64,000 nt of DNA from Agrostemma githago (Eukaryota; Streptophyta; Magnoliopsida; Caryophyllales; Caryophyllaceae), in assembly GCA_958450325.1 (NCBI GenBank), contig OY288251.1, positions 68,837,666-68,901,665 of the forward strand, given 5' to 3'. Below the pieces are notes generated by a model. The model saw only the letters and a program-made list of their open reading frames with translations, was not told the origin of the DNA and searched no databases. Below, in pieces: positions 10,910 to 24,324 of the stretch (its first letter is position 1; each line of letters begins with the position of its first letter). A program made the position numbers and the translations under genes.

Positions 10910-13479
10910 CTTCACTTCTGCATGCCGTGAATGGAAAACCAAACCCGCGAATTCTGATAAAGGGTCTTCACAATAAGATTATCATGATAGATCCTAATAC
11001 TTGTCGATATTTTATAGCGGTTTGGTGGGTAGATGGGTATAGTTTCTTACTCGTACAGGTTGCGTGACTTGTGTCCTTAACATTATGTATGGACCATGGA
11101 GCATACTGCATACTGCATACTGCATATATCATGTGAGTTGAAATGAGATATACCTTCGGTTTGTTTTCTCACATCACCTTGGTATGCTTTCTTATTCCAA
11201 ATTCATACCAATATGCGAAACAAATGTCCTATTGTTTTGTTTCGTATATAGTTATAGTAAGCGATCACCTTTCCTATATTGAAGATCAACCAGCATGAGT
11301 TATTTGGAGTATTTTTTTTACTGTAGTACGGAGTATAAAGAAAATCACGTGAGCGATTATACGAGATTCAATCTCTTGATTATATGTATCATTTCTCATG
11401 ATTTTGGTGATATAGTGCACCAACAACGAGGTTCATACCATTGCCATATGAATGGTACTAATAGAATTTCATCGTTACATGAATATGAATATGAATATGG
11501 GGTCGATAGAATATTGTCAAGTGTGTGAAGTAATAATTCGTCACAAGAAAACAGGACTAGTCGGTGCAGTTACGATGGACGATATTCATGACCGGGTTGG
11601 AATGGAATCCCGTGAAGAGCATATTTTGTACCAAAAAATAAGAAGAGGATAGAAAGGGGTGAATAATGAATAGTTGATATAGTCTTCTTCTCCTTCTTCT
11701 CCTGTTGATAAAAACACCAATGTCGGTTCTACACTTTGGCACTATAAAATGGGTGAGTGAGTGAGTGAGTGGGTCATGTTTGAGTATGACTCCTTGCTCA
11801 CATATTCTTTGGTACTACTCCTACTTGTTTTAATTCTTGCATTCATTCATTATTCATTATTCATTATATAGATACTTTTGTTACAATGAATACAACCAAA
11901 AAAGGGTAGAATTGTCAAATTTGCAAAAGAAATGATGTCGGTTCTACTCTACTAATTATAAAAATAAAAATAAAGAAAAGGGAAAATGGGGTGAGGGATG
12001 CTGTTTCTTTAGTCTTTAATACACAAAACAAAGAGCCTCTAAGTGAGGTAGGTTGCATTAATAAATGTCAAAGACCCCTCTCTTGTTTTGGCGGGTATGT
12101 TAATGCCAACAAACTAACTAACTTCAACGCCCATACCCATACTTATACTCATACACATACTATTGCTATTTCCCCCTCACCCTCTCTCTTACATGGAATA
12201 TAATATAATAGGGTATTCATTTATTTCTACTTCATTGATATACGTCACAAATTTATAACAGGTTATACAAAGTTCTCAGGGAGTAGTTATGCAAAATAAT
12301 TGTTCTATCTAGTCAAATGAGATGTTATTTGACACGTTTTAATTTTAAGACAGATATATCTGTGTTAAGAGAGACCAACTGTACGCTATTTCTATGAGAT
12401 GGTGCTCTTATAGCACGATTTACGATATTATGTAACCATTCCTTATAATTGAGTAATTGCTTTTCGACTTTCCATGGTTGTGGCGAGTGGTTACAAGTGT
12501 TGTCTTTCAAAAGACTAATAACCGATTCTATTATCGTTTTTATTTATTTAATTAATTTGGAAATATGCTCATTGAATTTGTATACTGAATAGGAGTAGAA
12601 TGAAGTAAAATAGTAGGTAGAAAGTGGGAGGGTGTCAAGTGGGTTTGGACTTTGGGATGTCCTTTTCAAACCTTTCCTGCTTTTGCTTTATTAGAATTAG
12701 ATACAAGTACTACTATTACCCTTAATTAAATCATTAATTACCTCTCTAACCCTCTCTCTACAAACCATGGGTTGTGCAGTAGTTGTGCTTGTGACAAGTA
12801 AATGGCCTGGGGGAGCTCTTTCATGCACAAAACAAACCCAAACATTTTTTTTAAAGGAACAATGTTGTATATCGCAGATGAATGTCAAACTCCCAATCTC
12901 ACAAGTAGAATAAAAGGAAAAATTATAATTTAAGTTAACTTAGAAAACAAATACAATGTCATGCTAAGTAATCAGTGTAATTACCACTCAACAACATGGA
13001 GTAGTGGATCAATGTACAAAATGGTCCTCATGTCACATGAAAGTTGTTTTGTTTTTTTCTTAAAAATTCCATTTTATTTACAAAATGTAAAATTGGGGAG
13101 CTTGAGAGAATACGAGTCATTTCTATTTATTTATTTATTTGTTAATTTTCATTCTTCTTACTAATTCACAGTCAAAATAATTCAAATTCATGTTCACCAA
13201 AACACTATATTCTTCAGTGAGAAAAAACGTATTTAAGCCACATATATCATCCATCTTAACTGATAAAACTAAGAAGGGTGATACCCAAGTCCTAAATTCA
13301 TAATCTGCGTCTGAAACCCACCAACGAAACTGGAAAATAAGCTTTATATTCCTCTTTGGATCCTTGTTTTGATTAGTCCCGTTTCTGGTAAAATTCTTTT
13401 TTTTTCTTTTATTACTATTTTACCCTCATGTGATTTCTCATATTCCACCTTTACTCATTTAACTACCCACATTTTTTAA
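10910..13479. other. Gene-free region between the SSP411-like and CCCH genes
   Basis: It starts with the 3' UTR of the SSP411-like gene. I found no protein that spliced or read convincingly. Simple repeats are present: GTGA units near 11752-11773, ATTCATT units near 11840-11870 and CATAC/TCATAC words near 12130-12160. Short ORFs here lack recognisable motifs. Confidence 0.5.
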
Positions 13480-13771
13480 ATGCTCGTTTGGTTACTCATG
13501 TAATTACCGGGAAGTGCAAGTTCCCATTAATTGCATTTTCAGGAAGTTGTTTGGTTGCCCATTTAATGAGAATTGTCCATTCTCAGGAATTGTCACTCCA
13601 TCCATAACGGGGAAGTTACCCACGAAGTCTCTTGGTGTGTACAACTTCCCGCATGAAGTCATTTTTCACATGACAATCAAACAATATTTTTGTAATTCCC
13701 ATAAAATACAAATTCAGGTGAATTTAAGTTTTCGGTAATTTCATCTTCTCATGGTGAACCAAACGAGCCCT
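13480..13771. mobile_element. PIF/Harbinger-like MITE, about 292 bp
   Basis: The left end ATGCTCGTTTGGTTACTCAT and the right end ATGGTGAACCAAACGAGCCC are inverted with a few mismatches. TAA flanks both ends (13477-13479 and 13772-13774). Confidence 0.7.
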
Positions 13772-14527
13772 TAAAAAGACATCAAATACCCTTTTTCTTT
13801 GGTATTCGTGCTCAAATCCAATGGGGCTTATTTAAGATGAAGGAGAAAGTACTTGTTAGGATAATAGTTTTTATTTATTTTAAATCGACCCGACAGAATC
13901 TCAATCAGAATCGACCCGATGACAAGCCAAGTGTCAAGTCTAAGGTAACTTCTCATGGACAATAAACCCAATTGCATCACTATTCACTCCCACTTCCACT
14001 CCCACTCCCCCAAAACTCCTCACATTAAAAGTGTGAGGGAGAAAAACAAAACAAAATAAATAAATAAAAAAAAGGGAAAAAAGAGAAGAGAAAACAACAA
14101 AAATATAAGAAAGGGGACAAGAAATATTACATTTAGAGCATAGTTTCACTTTCCTAGTGATCACACTTTGAGCTGGGTTTGTAGTTCTACACCTCCTTGC
14201 ACTACTACTAGAATAAATCTATTTATATTTATTTTACCCCTAATTTCTTCCTTCTTTTACCAATCACATTCTCCTCTATTTTTCCACCCATTTGCATTCT
14301 TATTAATAGATTTTTATATTTTATATATATAAATTTATTATTATTATTATTATTATTATTGTTATTATTATTATCACTCCTACCACCATCATCAATCTTG
14401 AAGTTTATTACCCAAAAAAGGTAACAACTTTGTCCAATTATTGTCATCTCTGTTAGAGTAGTATTTTTTTACTGCTATTGTTAGTATTTGACTGTTTTTA
14501 CCGTGATTTAGTCCAAAAAAGGGTAAA
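13772..14527. other. Upstream region of the CCCH gene
   Basis: It should contain the promoter and 5' UTR of the CCCH gene. A TTA/ATT microsatellite lies at about 14337-14372. I cannot place a TATA box with confidence. Confidence 0.5.
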
Positions 14528-17500
14528 ATGGAGTTGTACGGAAGGAATCAAGGCTCTGAGATTGATCATCCAACTACCCAATGGGGTGAAACTGGACTTG
14601 AAGGTACTCCCTCACTCACTCATTCACTCCTTAAATTTTTTTATCTTTGATCATCATTTCTTTTTTTGTTTTTGTTTAGGGTTTTACTGTTCTAATGATT
14701 TGTTCACTGCTGTAGTAAATTTTTCATCGTCAAATTATGTGACTTTGTGTTGCAAATGTAGGGCCCATCTTTGTTTTCCTCTCATTTTTTTTTATAAATA
14801 TTTTTAATTTTGTATTATGTTATGTCACTCTAATGATATAGTAGGTAATATGCTTAATTATGTAGGGTATGTTGAGTCATTTTTGTACCCTTATAATCTG
14901 CTATGTACCCTTATGATCTTCAAGTGAGTCATTTGGTAAGATTGTGAAAAAAGAATTGAAATGTAGGAATGATTTCTCAAATTGTGTGATGTTTGGTAGA
15001 GATGAGTATAATTTATGTTTGATTTGGGTTTGTGTGGAAAAATGTAGAGTCCATGTGGAGGTTAGGTATATCGGGTCAGGAGGCGTACCCGGAACGGCCT
15101 GGAGTATCTGATTGTGTGTATTACATGCGGACGGGATCATGTGGATTTGGTAGCCGTTGCCGTTACAACCATCCTCGTGACCGTGCTGCGGTCAGCTCCT
15201 TACTCTTTATATACATATATATTTACCGTGTTTTCTGTTTTTGTTTGTGAATTTCGTCGTTGTTGTATTGATGTACTTATCATTTTTGATCTGGGGTTGG
15301 AAATGCATGTGTGAGTTCTTAGTAGTTGGAGGAGTCTGATAGCAGGGCGATCACCAGACTCTTGATTAATGATTCATGAATTGGAAGGTTGTTTGATATA
15401 AGTGTTACGAGTCACGAGAGTGAATGGATATGATGAATATGGCATGTCACTCATCATTGTCATCAATGGGCAATGGTACATATAGGAATGGGTGATCACG
15501 AATTCACGATAGACCAAATTGCTTATCCTTTGCCACACAAGCTTAACACAGTGACGCTGACGCGGTTAAGAAAAATGGCTCATTAAGGTGTCTGCGGTAT
15601 TGGTTCTGTGAAGTAACAGAGGGTTTAATTGGACTTGATTGAAATCTTGGTATGGCTGTTTCCAAGCATAACAGGAGGTTTTTCTTTGTCGTCTAGGTTG
15701 TAGTGGCATCGAGATTAGTTGGAGGAGAATACCCAGAACGTCCAGGCGAGCTTTCATGTCAGGTGAGTTAACGGTGTGACCTACATTTGTGACGTAGTCA
15801 GTAGTCATCTTGTAGTCCTGTGCAGAGATTTAATGCTTCACTCTGTTGTTTTTGCTTGTATCCCTCCCTTTTGCAGTACTATTTGAAGACTGGAACTTGT
15901 AAATTTGGTGCGACTTGCAAGTTCCATCATCCAAGAAACGCTGGTGGATCGCTAACTGATGCACCCCTGAACTATCACGGTCTCCCATTACGACCGGTTT
16001 GAACTTAACTCTCTTACATCTTTTTATGTTTTCAAATAACTAAAAAGTTTCAAGCTCACATGTTACCAAATATCTGTTTACGAGAGACTATTTTTGTTGG
16101 GGATACTTGGATGAATACAAACGGTTTTACAATAATGATTATTTGTGCTTATCAATAGACTTGTGTAATATTTTGTGATTTATGTTTGTTGTTTGTTGAT
16201 GAGATGATCAGGGTGAGAAAGAATGCTCCTATTATTTGAGTACGGGGCAGTGCAAATTTGGAAGAACTTGTAAATTCCATCATCCTCAACCAGCTGGCTT
16301 GTCTATGCCAGCAGCTGCACCTCCATTTTATCCAACAGTGCAGCCTCCTTCTCTTCCTTTAACCGAACAAGCTTCAGGATCCTCCCCCAATTATAGGGTA
16401 TCATCAAGACCTCCTCTTTTACCTGGTTCTTTCGTTCCAGGATCTTACGGCCCTCTGCTTCTTTCTCCTGGGGTTGTTCCCATGCCTGGCTGGGGTTCAT
16501 ACTCAGTAAGCAGTCACCCCTTCTTAAATTATTCACTAATCATATATCAACATTAGTCTGTCTGCCTGAACCGTGAATAATTCATTGCCTTATTTGGATG
16601 CAGGGGCCTGTACAACCTGCTTTATCGCCTGGCACCCAAACTGCCGGAGCGTCGGTGTATGGAGTAACCTCTAGACCTGGTTTAGGTGGATCTTATCCTA
16701 ATTTACAAAGTTCAATTGGGCAGTCAGGGAGTAGTGCGAAAGAACTTACCTTTCCAGAGAGACCAGGTGAATCTGAGTGTCAATACTACTTGAAAACAGG
16801 TAGTTGTAAATTTGGTGCCTCTTGTAGATATCATCATCCACCTGAAAGAGCTGCAGCATGTTTCCTTGGTCCACTCGGCCTTCCTCTTCGTCCGGTAAGC
16901 CTTTATGATACTCTGATTTTACACTTACCGGTTCCATTTTCTTCACATAGCTACGTGATATATGCAATTGATAAGTGGGTGATTAGCTAATATGCAGGAG
17001 TGTGAGTGTGAGTGTGTGTTTTATTGCCACATGTCATAGGCCTTGTGTTTCGGATGTAGTGAAAGGATCTTACCTGTTATATGTCATGACTGAATAAGGC
17101 AAAATGACTCACTAAGTTAACTCCGCTTCTTTTTATTGTGAAGATGCATGTGGGGTCATTTGGAAGTAGTCTCAATTCATTTCGAATACTTGGTAAGACT
17201 GCGTGCATGCGATCCTCCTTACCATGAAATTGGCAGGATCTTTCAAGGCATGGAAGCAAAGTTGTTGTGGCTTAAACTTTATTCTAGTTTGGCTTAGAGT
17301 ATGTTGAAAATGAATGCGGGTAAGGACGAGAGAAAAAACAGTTCCTTCTGCAATTTTTTGGAAGAAAGTTATGAAAACATGTTCTCTGTGTTTCTTGATA
17401 CTTCCTCTGTTTCATTGGATTGTTTATGTATTCCATTTTGAGCTGTTCCACTTGAATGTTTACGTTTCTATTTTTGGACATGTTGTGCCTTACTATAATT

Positions 17501-18909
17501 ACCTACCACCACCAATCTATGTCACCCACTTCACACCCAACCCCCTTGTTTTAGCACCTCCATTCACTACCAAATTCACCGCCGATCCACCATTACCTTA
17601 CTCCAATCACACCGGCAACAACCCACCTCCATCTTAGAACCATCTTACTTCGGCTGTCAGTATTCACCACAACCACAACAACACCCAACCGCAACCACCC
17701 TGCTCCAGACACGACGATCAATATGCATATTCCTTCCCCTAAGGCCTAAACTATCATATCTGAAGAAAGAAGGAAGGAGACAATCTAACGGGAGGTACTC
17801 TCAATCGAATCATAGATCCTAAACAACATGACAACCCCGCCACATTTGGGCTCTCCTAAAAATTTGTGCAGAAAGCAAATGTAAACAACTCAATGGAACG
17901 GAGGGAGTATGTGATATGATAACTAAAGTTAGAGCTTGATACTGCTGATACTTAAAACTTAGATTGCAGGAAGCTGCGAAGTACGGAGTATATCCTATGA
18001 AAAATCAGTAGCTTCAAAAACAGCTCTAGTTTGATACTTTGATGTTAATTAGACACTGGAATACACCTATCTTAATAATTAGTCTGATGTCTGTAATCTA
18101 AGTAGCCTTTTCGGAAGATGCTCAATAAACCTTGCTTACAACTTATCTTGGGGGTGAATTCCGAAGAAAGTGAAGGGTAGAGAAATAATTTATCTTATTT
18201 TTTCTACAAAAAAACTTGAGTTGGAATAATTTGGAAGGAAAATAAATCCGCTTTTTTTTTCCCTACAGAATGTACATGCAAAATGACCATATAACCTCTG
18301 TAAGCCTTAAAGGGCATCTGTTATATCTTTTCGATTCACGTATTTTTGGGCTGTGTTAGTGTGTTACACACGAAAACATATTGTCCACAACACTGATCTT
18401 AGATTAGGAGGTCCAAATCTATGTAGGCAGGAGGGGCTAGATGCCTGGTTGCACCAAAAAAAGTACAAGTATGTAGAAATCCTGATAAATAACCTGATAG
18501 GTAGTCTGAATGCGTTACTGGGTATGCCACGGCTAATTTTTATTGTGAGCACTGATTTTTTCAAACGGACAGTTAACGACTTTAATGCTGCTGATGAGCT
18601 TCATTTTATTCACAGGGAACACAAGCGTGCACCTTCTATATGCAAAACGGGTATTGCAAATTCGGAACAACTTGCAAGTTTGATCATCCAGTAGGCATGA
18701 TGAACTACAGTCCATCAGCTTCATCCCTTACTGAGATGCCAGTTTCTCCTTACTTGGGAGGGTCCACATTGTCTTCACCCCCCGTGTCACTCAGGCCAGA
18801 GTACAGCATGCCGTTACAAAGTGGCAACGGCTCGTCCTCCTCCGTTGGTTTGATGCCCACACCGTCACCTTCCATTCAAAATCCTTCACTAATAGCATCG
18901 GGACCTTAA
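14528..18909 (+). CDS. Plant CCCH zinc-finger protein with five fingers (C3H3/C3H58 group)
   Basis: Seven exons: 14528-14603, 15048-15190, 15697-15762, 15877-15996, 16212-16505, 16604-16894, 18616-18909. They join to 427 codons plus TAA. Five C-x8-C-x5-C-x3-H fingers lie at about residues 48-67, 94-113, 140-159, 292-311 and 335-354, in the 3+2 arrangement of the plant-specific group. Each is preceded by a YPERPG-like or GEKEC/GTQAC linker. A Pro/Ser-rich segment separates fingers 3 and 4, and the C-terminus is Ser/Pro-rich (YSPSASSLTEMPVSPY). The start MELYGRNQ fits homologues beginning MxxYGR. Such proteins bind RNA or single-stranded DNA in the nucleus or cytoplasm; the target cannot be told from sequence. 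The donor after exon 4 (CCG|GTTTGA) is weak. Intron 6 (1.7 kb) holds a MITE at 17401-17907. Confidence 0.92.
17401..17907. mobile_element. Stowaway-like MITE, about 507 bp, in intron 6 of the CCCH gene
   Basis: The left end CTTCCTCTGTTTCATTGGAT and the right end CAATGGAACGGAGGGAG are imperfect inverted repeats, extending inward through GTTTATGT/ATGTAAAC-type words. TA occurs at 17399-17400 and 17908-17909. It is long for a Stowaway MITE and may hold an older insertion (C-rich CACC-repeat DNA at 17500-17700). Confidence 0.7.
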
Positions 18910-19161
18910 AAGCCGGCCTATGCTTATGCTTATGCTTATGCTAGTGTATGTCAGTCGGTGTAATCTTAGGTGTACAAAGTGAATTCTATTGGTCTCACTT
19001 ATCTGAGTACTCCCGTTCCCTGCGACTTTCGGAATCTGTATACTGTGTTTATAGTAAGCTAAGTAGCTTCATATGCTTAGAATTGCACAATGGAAGATTA
19101 AGCTATGCTAGCATACTGCATTATTATGATGAATTATTATTATTATTATTATTACTACTAC

Positions 19162-19200
<39 letters not shown>

Positions 19201-19844
19201 TATTAAATAATGAAGGGAGGGAGTGTTGCAAAAGCTCTTTGCTGAGGTTCTATTGAAATAAAGTACTCCATTGATTTGCACAACTACCCTCAATTCTCCT
19301 CTGTTTTCTGCAAGTGTTTGATGTTGAATTGGGTGTTTTGCGATATGAGTAAATAAGGGTATTTTGCTGCTGAGTATTGAATGTGACGACTGACGAGCAT
19401 AGACCACGGTATATTTGGATTTTTGTTACAAGTAGTTTGTTCGAGTTGTTATACTACCGGGTTTTTTTTGGCACGATGCTGATACTACCTCTATCTACCC
19501 AATTTTAATTTTCATACCAATTGTTTCCAATTTGGGGCTAAAAACTCGTTAGGAAAAAATACGACAAAATAAAAAAGGTTAGCATCGTTAAATATTTGGG
19601 CCAAAATGGGATTAATCCCGAACAATTTGAATTACGGGTCAAATTGGGTTCTACCTTAGTTTTTGGAGGTCTAATTAGAAAGCCCAGTTCACTTAGTTGC
19701 ACAGAGGGAAACAAACATCACACATTCCACTTAACTCTCGCCAAAAACCTTGGTTAAACCCCCCACCGCCATCACCTTCGCCGGCAACCACCGTCATCTC
19801 ACCGGAAATCGCACTTTTCCGGCGAGTTTAATCTCCTTCACTGA
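18910..19844. other. Intergenic region between the CCCH and PPR genes
   Basis: It begins with four TTATGC units (18920-18944) in the CCCH 3' UTR. A long ATT/TTA microsatellite runs about 19125-19205; it alone creates poly-Leu and poly-Ile ORFs. At 19545-19566 a CTCGTTAGGAAAAAATACGAC segment resembles the right end of the transposon described at 45202-45812. The last ~100 bases (CGCCGGCAACC…CCGGCGAG) are the PPR 5' UTR. Confidence 0.7.
19125..19205 (+). repeat. ATT trinucleotide microsatellite
   Basis: An interrupted (TTA/ATT)n tract of about 80 bases. It is likely to be length-variable between accessions. Confidence 0.95.
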
Positions 19845-22532
19845 ATGTCTCTCACTTTGAGCAGGCTAAAATACTGCACTTTCATCAAGGTGAGTCCATT
19901 ATTTCCCATCATTTTCACCTCAAATTTACTGACCCATCTACCCTTGATTCAATTTCCCAAATTCCACCATCGTTTTGCTTCGTCTTCTTCGTCTTTTAGA
20001 TTTACCCATCAATTCATTTCTCAGTTCATACCACTTGATTGTTATAAAGTTGTCAACTTTGATGTTATTAATTCTAATGAGAGGCGTAGAATCTTAGTTG
20101 GTATATCTAAGATGATCAAACAAGGTGATAATGTTGGTATTTTGATGGGTTTTTCCAAGAATTTTTGCCCTTTTTGTCTTGTTGATATTATGAAATTCTT
20201 TGATTGTCGAGATACTGCATTTGCATTTTTTAGGCTTGCTTTTCAGGGTGATTATTGTGAGGATTTGGTTAAGAAATGTTGTGTCGTTGCGCGTTTGCTT
20301 GAGGATGAGAATCGAAGATTGCTTGCTCAGGATGTGATTTCTTGGGTGGGTTTGAGAATTGGGTCTTGTAAAAGTAGGGATTTTTTGGATTTGATGTGGA
20401 GTGGGCCCTCGGATCGTGAGTCGGATTTTTTGGTACTTGACTCGCTTATGAGGGGGTTTATGAAGGCCGGGTTCATTTATTTGGCAGTAGATGTGGTGGA
20501 TAGGATGAGGGAAGTTGGTGTGATTCCGAGTTCATCGGCTGTTGGTATTTTGATTAAGATGTTGGTTATAGTAGGTGATTATGGTGGTGTATGGAAATTG
20601 TTTCGAGATTTGATTCGATATGGACCTTACCCTACGAATGTTACATTTAATGCTTTGATTCTTGAGTTTTGTAGAAACGGTTACCTTGTGGTTGGGGAGA
20701 CATTGCTATACGTAATGCAGAAGTTTCACTGTAAACCTGATGTTTATTCGTATAATATTTTGATTAATGCATATTGTAAAAGAGGGAGAACTTGTGATGG
20801 GTTGGCTTGTATGCATTTTATGATTGAACGGGGTTGTTATCCAAGCTCCAGAACTTTCCATACCATCGTTAATGCATTGTGTAAGAAAGGTAATGTTGTG
20901 GCAGCAAAAAAGCTATTCGACACAATGATTGAGGTTGGCTTCAATCCTAGTACCGCCTTGCATAATGCACTAATAGACGGGTATGTAAAAGCCAGGGACA
21001 TTTATCAGGCTGGTAATGTTTTTAGAGAAATGAAGATGAGAAATGTAGCTCCCGATGTCATAACTTTCAACATATTGATTGCTGGACACTACAAATACGG
21101 GATTGAAGGAGATGTTGAACACCTGCTAAGAGAGTTTGATTTTTCCCGGTCAGAATTGATGCCAGATTCTTCAGTGCCTGATATTTCAGTTGTCAGGTTG
21201 TGTTGGGATGGTTGGTTAGATGAGGCTATGCAGTTAATAGAGGATTTACTCGAGAGAGGAGTTCCAATCAGTGTTGTTGCTTTTAACTCTGTAATTGCAG
21301 CCTACAATAAAGTGGGGCTAGAGGAGGACGCTTTTAGAGCTTATAAAATTATGATCTCATTTGGTCTTACTCCAACATCTTCCACCTGTAGTGCTTTAAT
21401 CATTGGCCTCTCGAACAAAGGTAGGTTACAAGAAGCTAGAGAGCTCATGGATCATATGATAGCAAAACGTTTTCCAGTAAATGGAGCGACATTTACATTG
21501 CTTCTAGACTGTTACTTCCGGAATGGCGACTTGTCGGGGGCCCAAACCCTGTGGAATGGAATGCAACAGAGAGGCTTATCGCCAGATGCCGTCACCTTCT
21601 CTGCTTACATTGACGGCCTGTCTAAAGCTGGCCTAGTGGAGGAGGCCGTTTCCATGTTTGCAGAAATGAAAATGAGGGGGCTTATCCCAAACAATTTTCC
21701 CTACAACTCTTTGATTTATGGCTTTTACAATTGTGGCAAGATGACCGAAGCAGTGAAATTAGAGAAAGAAATGAGGCAAATTGGTCTGCTCCCGGACCAG
21801 TGTACTTACAATATTATTATCAATGGGTTTTGTAAGCTAGGAAGAATGGAGGCTGCTGTTGGTGCTTTTGTTGGCATGCAGCGAACCGGCTTGTTTCCCG
21901 ATCTAGTGACTTACAACACTCTTATCGATGGTTATTGTAAAGCATTTGACATGTCGAGTGTTGACAACCTTGTAAATAGAATGCATATCAATGGTTGGAG
22001 CCCTGACATATATACATATAACATCAGAATGCGTGGACATTGTTCTGGTCGTCGGATGGATCATGCGATAAAGATGTTAGATGAGCTTGTATCAGCTGGA
22101 ATTGTTCCCGATACCATCACTTACAATACCATGGTAAATGGAGTTTGCAGTGACATATTGGACCGTGCCACGATGTTAGCTGCGAAACTGCTCAAGGTGG
22201 CCTTTTTCCCAAATGTTGTTACTATAAATTTGTTGCTTTCTCACTTTTGCAAGCAAGGGCTACACCAGAAAGCCTTGATGTGGGGTCAACGACTCCATGA
22301 GACAGGGTTTTGTTTTGATGAGGTTACCTATAAGATAATGGATAAAGCTTGCAGTAACATGCAAGAAAACACAAAAACATCAGGAGATTCATCAGAGAAG
22401 GCTCTCTTTCTTGACTTTCTTATGTACATTAACTATGACTATATACGTCGAACTGAGCGTCCCTGTGAAGCCGAATGGCATCCCGTCAATTTATCTGGTG
22501 TTGACTTGTCAATGTCTTCTGGTGTTGGATAG
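19845..22532 (+). CDS. P-class pentatricopeptide repeat protein, probably mitochondrial or plastid
   Basis: An intronless reading frame of 895 codons, as usual for plant PPR genes. The first ~60 residues are hydroxylated, basic and poor in acidic residues, consistent with an organelle targeting peptide. From about residue 195 to 830 it consists of tandem ~35-residue PPR motifs with the P-type signature, for example TFNALILEFCRNG, VYSYNILINAYCKRG, TYNIIINGFCKLGRMEAA and TYNTLIDGYCKA; I estimate about 17. No E, DYW or SMR domain follows; the C-terminal ~60 residues are a non-repeat tail (ALFLDFLMYINYDYI). P-class proteins bind organelle RNA in a sequence-specific way and act in stability, processing, splicing or translation. 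The ATG at 19845 is the first in frame. Target and orthologue name are not assignable by eye. Confidence 0.93.
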   Translation: MSLTLSRLKYCTFIKVSPLFPIIFTSNLLTHLPLIQFPKFHHRFASSSSSFRFTHQFISQFIPLDCYKVVNFDVINSNERRRILVGISKMIKQGDNVGILMGFSKNFCPFCLVDIMKFFDCRDTAFAFFRLAFQGDYCEDLVKKCCVVARLLEDENRRLLAQDVISWVGLRIGSCKSRDFLDLMWSGPSDRESDFLVLDSLMRGFMKAGFIYLAVDVVDRMREVGVIPSSSAVGILIKMLVIVGDYGGVWKLFRDLIRYGPYPTNVTFNALILEFCRNGYLVVGETLLYVMQKFHCKPDVYSYNILINAYCKRGRTCDGLACMHFMIERGCYPSSRTFHTIVNALCKKGNVVAAKKLFDTMIEVGFNPSTALHNALIDGYVKARDIYQAGNVFREMKMRNVAPDVITFNILIAGHYKYGIEGDVEHLLREFDFSRSELMPDSSVPDISVVRLCWDGWLDEAMQLIEDLLERGVPISVVAFNSVIAAYNKVGLEEDAFRAYKIMISFGLTPTSSTCSALIIGLSNKGRLQEARELMDHMIAKRFPVNGATFTLLLDCYFRNGDLSGAQTLWNGMQQRGLSPDAVTFSAYIDGLSKAGLVEEAVSMFAEMKMRGLIPNNFPYNSLIYGFYNCGKMTEAVKLEKEMRQIGLLPDQCTYNIIINGFCKLGRMEAAVGAFVGMQRTGLFPDLVTYNTLIDGYCKAFDMSSVDNLVNRMHINGWSPDIYTYNIRMRGHCSGRRMDHAIKMLDELVSAGIVPDTITYNTMVNGVCSDILDRATMLAAKLLKVAFFPNVVTINLLLSHFCKQGLHQKALMWGQRLHETGFCFDEVTYKIMDKACSNMQENTKTSGDSSEKALFLDFLMYINYDYIRRTERPCEAEWHPVNLSGVDLSMSSGVG

Positions 22533-24324
22533 GCATCTTTTACTGCTGAATTATGAACCTTTTTTCAACTTTGAGTCGCAAGAACAAGTATGCAGCCGCT
22601 GCTGCTGCTGGCAGGAGTGATTCAGAATTGTCAATGCATACTTATGCTTATCAAGACTGCTTAATGTTAGATATCAGAAGTTTGTGAGGGAAGGGGCTCA
22701 AAATTAATTAAAATCGTTTGAAATTGAAAAGGCGGTCCAAATGGCTGAAAATTGACCCAACTTTTCCTTCAATCTGAGATAGTGCTGAAACAATAACTTA
22801 TGGACACACACATGGACCAAGGTAGGCACATTCTGTCCCTTTTAATGTAACATGAAAAGTTACTTACTGCCCACTGAACTGGTTTTGCTCCTTTTTACTG
22901 CAAGGCGGCTATGATCGGATGCAGTTTCTGATGCAATTTTCAGTGCGAGTCGTTCTCAAACATTCTGTCTGTTCTAATAACACAAGGGTAAGACTTCGTA
23001 CAACTGACTGCCCCTTACTTCACCATTTGCTTGAGCACTTAAGAGTTAAGACACTGGGTAATCCATGAGTATAGTTTCTCTTACTCTACTTCTGCTACTG
23101 TTCTACTGCTAGGGTATGTAGGATTAAATTTCGGTGGGAAGAATTTAATCCTGAAGCAGCAGTCTATCTGAGAGTTTTGCACCAAACTGGTATGGTCTCA
23201 TGGTTATAAAATAATCCCACAGTCGTTGCATGTGTTTCCTCTTTCTGTTTAAGGCCTACTGTTTCTTTCTATGTATTTTATTTCATTTGTCAGTAATTCC
23301 TTTCCTGGGTTCTTTTATTGGCGATTTTGAACTTGAGTGAGATTGTTTTGGACCAGTCTCTCTATAGCTGCAATCAGTCTAATGCGAGTTTCTGAAGGAG
23401 CGCGTGATCTAAAAGTTCTATATGTTTGATGATCTAAAAGTCTCATTATAACTGTTGAATTGCCTTTTTCTAGTTTACTGAGCTGCTATAAAATTATTTG
23501 CTCCTTTGTAATTTGATGTATGAAGCTATGAACTATATTATCTACAGGTTTTCAACGGCGAACTGGCTTATGGTGTTAACTGTTCATCCTTCCGGGAACA
23601 ATTTTCATGTCTAGATGAAAGGATCTCGCGGTTATGCTACTACCCAGATAACTACCTCCACCTTACTCCACCTTGATTCCTGTCTCCGCCAGGCGCCAGC
23701 CATGAAAGCTTGAATTTTGCAAGCTACAATCAGCATTGTTTGGTCGCACGAGAAAAAAGGTCATCAGAATTCAGAAGACATTCAATCTTTACAGTGTTAA
23801 CGCGAGCAATGGTGAAGCCAGTATTCGAAGCCAAGATTTCTGACATATGGAAGAGAAACAACTATACGGGTCATAATATGAAATGATTGTCCATATCAAC
23901 TTTTTATTTTTAATTTTTAATTTTTAATCTCATCCTATTCCCTTTTTTTTTTTTTTCCTCTCGGCCTTTCACTTGAATGGATATTAGGGTCCAAACCTTG
24001 ATAATGAATATCACCTCTAATAACTTTACAAACTAAACTAGCTGACACGTGAACGTTTTACCAACTAAACTAGCTTCCCTGATCAAACCCGCCTACATCC
24101 TTACCCACAATTCCAGATCGCTAACCCCCTTCTTGTCCGCCATCTCACTCAACCCACTTGCTAAGACCCATTCAAAATGCAACCATATCGCGCTCTTTGG
24201 TGGTGCATCGATGAGGGTGGAAGCGGGATCTGTATAAGAAAAGAGTACAAGTTTTAAGCGATCGATTTTGCCACATGGTGCTAGCAATTTTATCACCTTT
24301 TTAACTTTACACAAATTCTCATAC
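22533..24324. other. Downstream region of the PPR gene
   Basis: Non-coding. A SINE-like segment (AAGGGTAAGACTTCGTACAA followed by CCCCTTACTTC) lies at about 22985-23065. A TTTTTAAT run lies at 23905-23930. Antiparallel ORFs at 24049-24314 show no family motif. Confidence 0.5.

Noticed and set aside
14229..14447. Minus-strand ORF with poly-Asn
   Set aside because: Produced by the TTA/ATT microsatellite.
18948..19407. Poly-Leu and poly-Ile ORFs
   Set aside because: Produced by the ATT microsatellite at 19125-19205.
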